Source: Balamuthia mandrillaris
Lineage: Eukaryota > Discosea > Longamoebia > Balamuthiidae
Length of the DNA: 64,000 bases
Direction of reading: 5' to 3'
Assembly (NCBI GenBank): GCA_031835245.1
Contig: JAVKOQ010000164.1
Location: 2,501-66,500, forward strand
The translations under genes were made by a program, and so were the position numbers. Positions 56,264 to 64,000 of the stretch are shown here, piece by piece (position 1 is the stretch's first letter; each line of letters opens with the position of its first letter). Below the pieces are notes generated by a model that saw only the letters and a list, made by a program, of their open reading frames with translations, searched no databases and was not told the origin of the DNA.

Positions 56264-56824
56264 AGAGAGCAGAGAGAGAAGGTAGGTACATGGAAACACC
56301 GGAGCTTCCATAGCCATAGGAAGGGTGCAAAATGAGCTGCGAGCGCTCTCCTAAACTCATGGTAGCCACTCCCTCATCCCAGCCTGACAGAATTTTTTTT
56401 AAAAAAAGAGTCAAATGGAGGCAACAGAGAGAGAGAGAGAGAGAGAAGAGAGAGAAGAGAGAGAATAGAACAAACCGCGAATGACTTGTCCTTGTCCCAA
56501 GTCAAACTTGAAAGGACGCTCCTTGCGGCGAGAAGAGTCAAACTCGGTGCCGTCCAACAGCGTGCCGACGTAGTGGACGGTGACCTTGGCGCCCTCCTTA
56601 GGGAAGCTGGTGCCGTCGCCTTCCTTCAAGACGCGCTTGGCAAAGCCCGCCTCGTTGCTCTCCGCCAAGAGCTTGCAGAGCGACTTGTGGTCGGGCCAGT
56701 GTTGCTTCTGCTCCTCCCTGTTGCAGTAGTGGACGGCCTTGCAGCCAGCACACCGTTGAAGGGCCTGCGCGGCGCTGCTGCCTCGCCCACACACAATGCA
56801 TTTCACTCCGCTTTGCGACGACAT
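56130..56824 (-). CDS. MYND zinc finger fused to FKBP-type peptidyl-prolyl isomerase
   Basis: Three exons on minus: 56476-56824, 56290-56383 and 56130-56187, total 501 bases, 166 residues. Residues 9-50 form a MYND-type finger: CIVCGRG...QRCAGCKAVHYC, then HWPDHKSLC. One usual zinc Cys (YCNREC in most members) is Glu38 here. Residues about 62-166 are an FKBP domain: GAKVTVHYVGTLLDGTEFDS, PFKFDLGQGQVIRG-WDEG, PSYGYGSSG and IIPPNAYLVFDVELLEF. These keep most of the FK506-pocket aromatics (Tyr, Phe, Trp, Tyr). FKBPs catalyse prolyl cis-trans isomerisation; the MYND part would supply a protein-binding module. Introns contain GA (sense CT) repeats. Confidence 0.88.
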
Positions 56825-57487
56825 TTTTTTTTTTGCTTTCTTCTCTCTTCTCTTTTTTCTCCACCTTTTTTTTGACGACGATAATAACGTCGATATTTGT
56901 CGACAATTTATCCGCGGAAATTAAAAATGAGGCCGATATTTGTCGATTATTACCCATTTTGCCGTCGACATTTTGATCAACGTCGACGTAAATCACCGAT
57001 GATTTCAAACCACCAATTAAATTTCAAATCTTGGTCATATATATTTATCTCGCCGCTTTGGTGTTTTGTGAAACGGCGGGTGCCAGCATGACGACGCAAG
57101 GTCTCGCAAGGGAGAGATGGGGTGGGTGCTTGAAGTGCTGCGAAGATAGAGTGCGTGGTGGATGTTCCAACCATAACCCCGAAACGGTGATACGATATCC
57201 TGTAATTTTGTCTGGTTTGCTTCTTCCTGCTGCCAGTATCGATGATTGGAAAACGGAGGGGGGGGGCCCCCCCCCCCCGATACCACCAGTAGCCAGTCTT
57301 GTTGTTGGTGCTGCACGTTTTGTCGACCTTTAAAGAAAGGTTTCTTGTCTTGTCGGAAGAATCAGATCAGTTTGCTCCATTTAGGAGAAAAAAAAAGTGT
57401 CTTTTCAACGACTTGGCGAGTGTGTATTATTATTTATTTTTTTTGGTCCAACAGCTTCGAAGAAACAAACAAACAAGCAGCAAACAA
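56825..57487. other. Divergent region between MYND-FKBP (-) and the repeat-motif protein (+)
   Basis: It contains three GTCGAC cores (listed separately) and a G9C12 palindromic run at about 57257-57278. No coding frame that I support; the frame of the next gene stays open upstream to 57299 but without a domain. Confidence 0.4.
56898..56988. promoter_or_regulatory. Cluster of three GTCGAC palindromes upstream of MYND-FKBP
   Basis: GTCGAC cores at 56899-56904 (within TGTCGACA), 56964-56969 and 56982-56987 (within ACGTCGACGT). They begin about 75 bases upstream of the FKBP start codon. A regulatory role is inferred from clustering only. Confidence 0.3.
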
Positions 57488-58798
57488 ATGGCACAGGTAT
57501 CCAAAGAGGAAGAGCGTCTAGCAAGAATACTTGCCGCCAAAGGAGAAACCAAGAACGAAGCGCACGTTCAATCGCTTCTTGCCACCAGGAGGAAGCAAGA
57601 GGAGGACTTTTCGCTCGCTCGCTACAAAGCCGCGCCCGTTGAGGACGCCTCTCTCTCTTCCGAGTTTGAAGGCACTCAGCTGTTTCGCAAGTACGCCTCC
57701 GGCCAACCGGCCTCAAAGAGCGACTCTGGCGGCAAAGAAAAACAGATATTCTCCAAGTACAAACTGAATGAGGCTGCTGCAGAATCCAACCAAAAACAAA
57801 GAGTAACAGACAACAAACCGGCCCCGCCGCGTGCCAAAGAAGATGCGCAGAAGGAAGTATCCGCTGGTACAGCTGCTTTCAGGCACTACGCCTCCGCTCA
57901 GCCTATGCGCATGGCGGATGCCAGCGGCGACGAAACGCAAATGTTGGCCAAGTACATGGCTCCTTCTATCGAAGAAGAGCAAAAGCTTTGGCAGCAAAAG
58001 ATGAGAAGAGAAGAGGAGCAAAAGAAGCAGGAAGAGGAAGAGATGTGTCGTCGCCAGGAGGCAGCTGAGAAGGAGATATCGGGCACCGTCTTGTTCAGGC
58101 ATTATGCTTCGGCACAACCGATGAAGAAGGAGCAAGAAGCTTCCGCTGGAGAGGAGCTCGAGTTGTTCGCGAGATATGGGCGAGTGGAACCGGTGGAGGA
58201 GGGAGGAGACCTTGGTGGCAATGAAGATGCAAAGAACAATAAGAAGGAGGAAAGAAGAAAGAGTTGGGATAGTGGAAGTGGAATCAAAAGTCGAAGCGCG
58301 AGTGGGTCCACTCCAAAAGAAGACGAGAAGAAAAAGGAGATAGCGGGAGCGGAATACCATAAGACAGAGAAGGAAGAAGAACTGCAACAACAACAGCTGA
58401 AGCAGCACCAGCGCAGAGCGAGCCTCGAAAAAGGTTGGACAGGAGCACCAAGGAAGGACTCTGCTTCAACTTCATCAACAGCCCCTGCGTTTAAAGCACT
58501 TGTAAGCCCGAGAAGAACCAATTTTGAGAGACAATTCTACGATGCGTTTCAAGGAACTGTTATAGCGGATGACAAGCGAAAGCAAGAAGATGTGCTGGCC
58601 AAATATAAGATCAGCGGAAATGAAAAAGACGGAGCAGTACAAGGAGCAGAGAGAAGAGAAGAAAAACCTGTGGTCAGGTCGGAAGGATCATTCTTCAGAA
58701 AGTTTAGCGGAGCAGCCACGACGGAAGTGGAAGCGAAGAACGCCAGAGAAGAGGCTGCAATGAATCAGGCTCTAGACAAATATAGAATCAATAAGTAG
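57488..58798 (+). CDS. Protein with repeated 'LFRxYASxQP' and 'Kyx' motifs; unknown function
   Basis: One exon, 436 residues from ATG 57488. It is hydrophilic, Lys/Glu-rich and without signal peptide or membrane helix. A motif recurs: GTQLFRKYASGQPASKSD (about residue 60), GTAAFRHYASAQPMRMADAS (about 130) and GTVLFRHYASAQPMKKEQEA (about 200). Each is followed some 12-30 residues later by a short LxKY or LFARY block (IFSKYKL, MLAKYMAP, LFARYGR). The end has a variant (FERQFYDAFQ, then VLAKYKIS, then ALDKYRINK). The middle has Glu/Lys coiled-coil character (KLWQQKMRREEEQKKQEEEE). I do not recognise a family. The repeated aromatic-basic motif suggests short linear binding motifs on a disordered chain; that is inference. 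Confidence 0.7.
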   Translation: MAQVSKEEERLARILAAKGETKNEAHVQSLLATRRKQEEDFSLARYKAAPVEDASLSSEFEGTQLFRKYASGQPASKSDSGGKEKQIFSKYKLNEAAAESNQKQRVTDNKPAPPRAKEDAQKEVSAGTAAFRHYASAQPMRMADASGDETQMLAKYMAPSIEEEQKLWQQKMRREEEQKKQEEEEMCRRQEAAEKEISGTVLFRHYASAQPMKKEQEASAGEELELFARYGRVEPVEEGGDLGGNEDAKNNKKEERRKSWDSGSGIKSRSASGSTPKEDEKKKEIAGAEYHKTEKEEELQQQQLKQHQRRASLEKGWTGAPRKDSASTSSTAPAFKALVSPRRTNFERQFYDAFQGTVIADDKRKQEDVLAKYKISGNEKDGAVQGAERREEKPVVRSEGSFFRKFSGAATTEVEAKNAREEAAMNQALDKYRINK

Positions 58799-59009
58799 GC
58801 TTCTGAAGGAAGGAAAACAAAAGCGCATGAAGCTGGTAACTTGCATTATCTTCTCCTACTATTAAAACTTGTACAAAACTTAACAATCCTGGTCAAACTT
58901 GCACAAGTTCTGCATCCACCACATTGTGGTGGAAGGGGGGTAAGCCCCAATGTCGCTTCTGTGCCCCCGTTGAGGCTCCTTGGCCGCTTCGTCGCGCACG
59001 TCATCGGGC
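58799..59009. other. Convergent intergenic spacer
   Basis: A 211-base tail-to-tail spacer between the repeat-motif protein and the SAM-like gene; nothing recognisable. Confidence 0.4.
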
Positions 59010-60841
59010 TCAGCTTGCATTATCTTCGGTTGTGTTTGGTTGCAAAGGGGTGGATGCAGTTGTCAATGGTTCGGTTTCTGAAGTTTTGTTGGCTTGTTCA
59101 CCAAAATCGTCAGTGCTTGATGGCGGAAGAGTGAGTGAAGTTGCGTCGTGGGAGACAGGACAAGTTGAGGAAGATGAAGCAGAAGAGGAAGAAGATGAAT
59201 AAGATATATAAGAAGGATCAGTAATATGGTATATCACAGGGACTTGGTTTTGGTCTGTCCGCCTTTTTTTGAACTGCTAACGAAAGTTCAGCGTGTATAA
59301 GATATAAAGCGGTCAGTGGTAGGAACGTACTCTGCTTTGCCTGAAACCTTGTTGGCTATATTGTTTCAGCCACTGCTGATAGTTTTTGGAATGATTGCTG
59401 GGCCTATCGGGTTGCACGCCTTGTACGTGCCGTTTCAAATAATATAGTTGTCCTTTTTACGGGTTGAACGTGCATGTTTATAACAATTTTCTAGAAGACG
59501 AGAAGGAGAAGGATAATAACCATACCAGGCTTATTCATGTTAACAGCAGAGCCACAGCAAAAGCACTCTACTTGATAGACGGATGGCGCATAAAAAGGAG
59601 TTATGGTGTGATTCGTCTCTTTGGCAAAACGTTCCACTTTAGCTGCCCATTCATTGAGAGAAAGAGTTTTTCGCTTCCGTCCACCTCCTCCTTTGTTCTT
59701 TTCTTTGTATTCCCACTGCGAAGAAAGTTAAACCAAACATCAAAGAATACAAGATTAAGGCAAAAATAAAAAAACGTGAAAAAATTAAAGAAGAAAACGA
59801 CAAGAAATACAGAGCGCAAAACTAACCTTGAACTTAAGAAAGTTGGGTGGCACCGGCGTAGGATGAAGACACTTTTTCATTTCAGCAATGAGTCCTAGAG
59901 GCAAACCCAACCGCAACAGCGACTCTTCGCTGAGCGATTTGAGCTGCCTTCTGTTCAGCAGCCACTCAGCCTCTAATTTCAGAACGAAAGGCATCACCTC
60001 CTCTTTGTTCTTTCCTATTCTTTCTCCCATTCGACAAAGGAACTCGCGAGTAGTTTCTCTGTTTCCTCCTCTTTCCTTTCCTCCATCCTCTTCTCCTTCT
60101 TCATCTTCGGGTTCACTATCATCGTCAGCTGCATCCTCTGCGCTGGCCCTCCGTTTTATACTAACGTTCTCTGATTCTCTTTGTTCTTCCAGTGATTGTT
60201 CGTTTTCTATTTTCTGTGTTTCATATGATGACGAAGACAAGAAAGAAGACAGGGAAGTAGAGGGAGAGGAAGCGGAAGAGGGAGCAGAGATAGAAGAAGC
60301 AGAAAAAGATGACGACGATAACGGAGAAGAGTGAATAACAGAAGAATGAAGACGTTGTTGTGGCGACATAATGGTGGCTGAAGTTGATGGTGCAGGTGGC
60401 AGTGGTGATGGTGGATATGGATGGATGGGCTGATGGCGATGATAGGTGTGAGTATATACAAATGGAGCATGAGGAGCTAAAGAAGGAGAAAGCGAGAACG
60501 CTCTAGTGCCAGTGGAGTTTGTTGTCAGGTGGTTGTTTGCCTTGTGAACAGGAAACATAGAGAGTGGCGCGCTTGGTATTGCTTGCTGTTGTTAAATGAA
60601 TGCGTTATGGGTTAGAGAGAGCGAGAGAGAGGCAGAGGCAGAGGCAGAGGCGGCAGAGGCAGAGGCAGAGGCAGAGGCAGAGGCAGGGAGAGAGGCAGAC
60701 AGACAGGCAAAGGCAGAGGCAGAGCAGAGGCAGAGGCAGAGGCAGAGGCAGAGGCAGAGGCAGAGGCAGAGGCAGAGGCAGAGGCAGAGGCAGAGGCAGA
60801 GGCAGAGGCAGAGGCAGAGGCAGAGGCAGAGGCAGAGACAG

Positions 60842-60880
<39 letters not shown>

Positions 60881-61567
60881 ATAACATTCTACCTGAGAAG
60901 ACAAAGAAGGAGACGCATAGAAGCTTGTCGTTGGCGCAGTTGTGGAGTGTGCTCTAGAGGCCACAGGAGGATATTTGTCAGCTGCCACCAACGCTGGCGT
61001 TGTGGAAGCAGCTGAGTGAGAAAGGGGAAGAGCAGAGTGTGGCAGTTGTTGTTGTGGGTGTTGTGATGAATCAGAGGAAGCTGAGGCTAAGGCTAAAGAC
61101 GAGTAGAGTCGTATTGAGTGGTTTGTCGCTGAGGATGATGCCGTCGGAGGAAGGTATTGTTGAGGAGGCACGAAAGAGGCAGCGGTGGAGGAGAGCGTTG
61201 GAGAAAGGGAGAACGAAGGAGAGAGGGTGGTAAAAGTGCTGTTGTTGGCAGCAAAAAGGGAAGCAGAGGAAGAAGCAGAGGACGAAGAAGAGGGAGAAGA
61301 TAAAAGAGAGTGCTCTGTTGGCGCTGCATGCAGTTCCTCTTGTGGATCTCCTTCTTTAGCGGGTTTTTCGGTGTGCCTTAGGGATCGGAGAGCAGCGTCA
61401 CCACTTGCAGTGGTTACTGTGGAACTCACGTCCGTTCCTTCGCTAAGACTACTAGGGCCACCAAGTCCCATCAAGTTATCTCTTTCTCCTCCTTCATCCG
61501 CTTCCTCTTCTTCTTCTTCTGCCACGTCTTCTCCAGCCAACCCGTGAAGACTTGGTTTGTCGCTCAT
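59010..61567 (-). CDS. SAM-like domain protein with long disordered regions
   Basis: About five exons on minus; exon 1 is 60893-61567 and the last ends at stop 59010. Exon 1 encodes a Ser/Ala/Pro-rich disordered N-terminus with an acidic start. Exon 2 (from about 60588) holds a Pro/Ser-rich stretch, an acidic patch and then a helical unit: REFLCRMGERIGKNKEEVMP, LKLEAEWLLNRRQLKSLSEE and LLRLGLPLGLIAEMKKCL, resembling a sterile alpha motif (the 'L..l..~~L..LG...g....i' helix 5). Downstream exons give TLSLNEWAAKVERFAKE, a CFCCG cysteine cluster and KKRRTDQNQVPVIYHIT before a Ser/Thr tail. SAM domains mediate oligomerisation or RNA binding; which applies is unknown. Intron 1 is filled with GGCAGA and GA repeats. 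Confidence 0.6.
60628..60880. repeat. (GGCAGA)n and (GA)n satellites
   Basis: GGCAGA hexamers (60628-60840, with a break near 60690-60730) followed by a GA run (60846-60879). Both lie in intron 1 of the SAM-like gene and read TCTGCC/CT in the sense direction. Confidence 0.9.
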
Positions 61568-61662
61568 CTCTTCTCCTTTCTTTTCTTTTGCATTTTATCA
61601 TGTCGTCCTGAGGTGAGAAACGTCGACATTGTAATATCTGGGACGACACGATATCAGCAAGG

Positions 61663-61692
61663 GTTTAACCCTAAACCTAAACCCTAACCTTA
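61663..61692. repeat. Degenerate telomere-like CCCTAAA units
   Basis: Reading AACCCTAAACCTAAACCCTAA (split here into units AACCCTA, AACCTA, AACCCTAA). About three to four imperfect units lie between the SAM-like gene's 5' end and the next gene's 3' end. It may be an interstitial telomeric fragment or a chance AT-rich motif. Confidence 0.35.
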
Positions 61693-61704
61693 ATCTAATC
61701 ACAT

Positions 61705-63031
61705 TTATTCTTCCGTGTCTCGGTGGAGGCTTCGAATGTAGTCCTCATCATAGGGCCGTTTCTCTGTCTGCCTCTGGCGGTGCCATCGTTTAGCCCAGAA
61801 GATACATCCTATAGCAGCCAGGAAGAGTACCACGACGATGGGTACCAAGACGGCAGGCAAAACGTTTTTCTCCCAATCAATCTCTTTTTCCTCTTCCTCA
61901 TCATCCTCAGCAAAGGCTACCTTGAAAGTAGGGTCGTAGAGAAGAACTTCTCCATCATCAGCGTTGAAGTACGGAAAGTAAAAGGTCAGCCTGTTGGTGG
62001 TCTCCTCGAAGTTGGTGGAGATGAATTTGGAAGTAATGTCATCCACCATCACAAAGTCCAATATACGAGCCACGAGTTGGATGTCATCGTCTCGTTGCAG
62101 GGTCAGTATTTGTTCGCCTTGTGCTGCTTCTTCATTTTTTTGGTGTGTTAGTTACAAACACAAACGAAGATTATTCCAGCCACAAGATCAAACGGGGAAT
62201 ACTAACCATTAGCGACGAATGAGCGAGAGGTAAATGGCTTCTCTTCCAAAGATGAGGCAAACCCCACCTCCAGCGCCAGCATATTGGTCCGGGACTCAAA
62301 CGGCCATCCAGAGAGCTGCACCTCAAACTTGGCCTCCTGGGCAGCAACTTGTAGGGAGCGCCTTCCAAATTCGGTGCTCCACGAGGAGGAAGAGCCAACG
62401 GAAGTTTCTCCCATCAACCAGTGGGAGAGCACCATCGCCGCCGAGGTGGTCTCGTTTGTTGTGGTAGAGGTCACCGGGAGAGAGAACTGCAGCTGGAGGA
62501 GTTGCACCGTGACGTCGCCCTTCTGTTGGGTCCTGCTGGTGAGGAGGTAGGCCGAGGGGTCTGCAGGTATGGCGACCTTCTGCACGACCATTTGGTTGTC
62601 GGTGGAGGTAGGGTTGATCTCGGAGAGGGAGAAGAAGGAGAGACGGATGGAAGAAGAGGAAGTGCTCGTCATGGAGAGAGTGAAGTTGGCGGTGTCTTCG
62701 GTGAAGTTGAGCCGGGTGAGAGAATTTTCGAGAATGGCTTTGCATGAATAAAATAAGAAGACGGAGAGTAAGTTTGAAGGAACTCAGGAGAAGAAAAAGA
62801 AACCAAAGGCAAGAAAGAAACGGCAGGCAGGAGATAACCATAAGTTTTAACGGAAGGCAAAAAGAATAGAGCCCAAAAGAGAGAACATAAAGAGACAGCC
62901 AGGAAAGCATCTTTCACAAGAACGGAAAACCGGCCCCTACACCACGGTGTACTTCCAGAGAAGAGTAGAGACAAACCATAGCACCTGTCTGTTCTCATTC
63001 TTTCTTCTTGTATCGCATTACAGCAGGGCAA
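61705..63031 (-). CDS. Type I membrane protein of unknown function, Ser/Thr/Asn-rich lumenal domain
   Basis: At least three exons on minus; the middle exon (about 62212-62741) and last exon (61705-62131) join in frame. The N-terminus carries a hydrophobic stretch (DAFLAVSLCSLFWALFFLP) that could act as a signal; the start at 63031 is tentative and upstream exons may exist. The lumenal part has several N-glycosylation sequons (NFT, NET) and beta-rich pattern, e.g. RSLQVAAQEAKFEVQLSGWP and RTNMLALEVGFASSLEEK. Near the end is an acidic EDDEEEEKEIDWEK linker, one membrane helix (VLPAVLVPIVVVLFLAAIGC) and a short basic tail (KRWHRQRQTEKRP). No family recognised. Confidence 0.6.
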
Positions 63032-63438
63032 ATATTCAATTAATATAAAATAAAATGTGTGGACACCTGATCAAGAATGAGAACAGATCGCACACAGCGA
63101 AGAACCAAACACCATAACGAATAAAAGCATCAGAGTAACCAGCAGAACAGTAAGCTCAATATATGGCTGAAGTTGTTTCCTTGTCTTCATGGCCGCTGGT
63201 TGGCAACTACCATCATCTCCATGAACGCTCTCTTAACCTAGCTCACGTCCTTGCTCTTATCCGTATCCATCATTTTCCAGGAAATTTAAAATTCCTTCGG
63301 ACAAGGGAGAGGACCAAAATTTCCTGCAAAATGCAAGGGAAGGGACGAGAGAGAGCCCACCTGGCTTCACGACGACACGAATTAGAAACCGCTGCAAAAA
63401 AAAAACAAAAAAAAAGATAAAAAAAGCGAAGGAAAGAG
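63032..63438. other. Divergent intergenic region
   Basis: AT-rich; separates the type I membrane protein (-) and the last gene (+). No coding frame that I can support. Confidence 0.4.
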
Positions 63439-64000
63439 ATGGCCAAGGACTACGTGGAGGCCACTACTTCAGGCGTTGCTCCCAGCAAGGGCGTGATGTG
63501 GATGGTGGGCGGAGCCGCAGTCATAGGCGGACTGGCGTGGTTCGTGCTGACCAGAAAGATCAAAGCACCGTCACGACCCCTCACCAAAGGTTTTGCTTTG
63601 ATCCCCCTTTCCTACTACACTTTTTTCTTGCTGATTTCCAATGTTTGTTTTTTTTTCTTTTGTTGTGTCTTGATTCACTTCTTTCCTCTTGCATCATCTT
63701 TATTCTTTCTTTTTTTTAAAATTATTTTTTGGATAATCAGAAGCAGACACATTGCAAGAAAAGATACAAGATTCGATGGCCATCTTGAAGGTCCCTTGCT
63801 CCAACAAAGATCTGTTAAAGGCCTGCTTTACTCTGCGCTGCTACTCGTTTGATTGTATGTTGTCTTTTGCTTGTTGTTGCTTCTTGTTCTTCTTCTTTTT
63901 GTTCTTCTTCTTGTTTTCTTCTTGTTCTTCTTCTTCTTTTGTTGTACTTAAATTTCTGATTATTGTGGTATTGTAAAGCTGAGGCTCAGCGGTGGATCGA
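63439..64000 (+). CDS. N-terminal part of a membrane-anchored protein (runs off the window)
   Basis: Exons 63439-63589, 63741-63854 and 63978 to the edge. ATG 63439 starts MAKDYVEATTSGVAPSKG, followed at once by a single hydrophobic helix (VMWMVGGAAVIGGLAWFVL) and a basic TRKIK stop-transfer end. It is probably a tail-out or mitochondrial/ER-anchored protein. The next exon reads EADTLQEKIQDSMAILKVPC and LLKACFTLRCYSFD and continues SEAQRWI. The family cannot be called from this fragment. Acceptors AATCAG and TAAAG and donors GTTTTG and GTATGT match those used elsewhere in the window. Confidence 0.55.

Noticed and set aside
60592-60887. Frames of Leu/Pro, Ala/Glu or Arg/Gly repeats
   Set aside because: They are products of the GGCAGA and GA satellites in an intron of the SAM-like gene.
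1-64000. CRISPR arrays, operons, insertion sequences, retroelements or virus copies
   Set aside because: No spaced direct repeats, transposase, integrase or reverse transcriptase motifs were seen; the repeats are simple-sequence satellites.

Overview
This window is nuclear DNA from an intron-rich unicellular eukaryote. Nearly every gene is split by short GT-AG introns, mostly about 50-130 bases, that often carry CT or CTT microsatellites. I read 23 intron-bearing or complete protein genes, several smaller or partial ones and three tRNA genes. Gene content is a compact protist mix: exocyst EXO70, Mediator MED23, SKI3/TTC37, a CTD-interacting (CID) protein, MPPED-type phosphoesterase, bZIP and Zn2Cys6 factors, RasGAP proteins and secreted or membrane receptors. 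A free-living amoeba (Amoebozoa, Discosea-like) is my best guess, but that is inference; no rRNA or organelle marker is present. I saw no viral or transposable element.

Layout. 0-5.2 kb: F-box protein (edge), acidic secreted protein and EXO70, all on minus. 6-15 kb: DXO/Rai1-like protein (+), bZIP (+), MPPED phosphoesterase (-) head to head with RidA (+), and a protein kinase (-). 15-18.5 kb: a folate-receptor-like membrane protein and a secreted beta-helix protein (+), then tRNA-Ala. 18.9-25.7 kb: MED23 (-). 25.8-26 kb: two identical tRNA-Thr. 26-31 kb: CID protein, nucleotidyltransferase, a 70-residue unknown and an ELO-like protein. 30.9-38.2 kb: SKI3. 38-43 kb: Zn2Cys6 factor and a HutD plus aspartoacylase-type fusion. 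43.7-44.9 kb: a protein resembling repulsive guidance molecule (RGM). 45.8-56 kb: two tandem paralogues with RasGAP-V4R-V4R architecture. 56-64 kb: MYND-FKBP, a repeat-motif protein, a SAM-like protein, a type I membrane protein and a partial gene.

The points most worth a second look are the RGM-like gene outside animals, the RasGAP-V4R-V4R pair with a 97-base identical tract suggesting gene conversion, the HutD-deacylase fusion, the sense-strand bias of CT repeats in introns, and a recurrent TGTCGACA palindrome in intergenic DNA. Splice sites were assigned by eye from reading frame, GT/AG dinucleotides and family conservation. Where exon lengths were summed (EXO70, MPPED, RidA, Zn2Cys6, RGM-like, FKBP, NTase and the folate-receptor-like gene) the totals are exact multiples of three.
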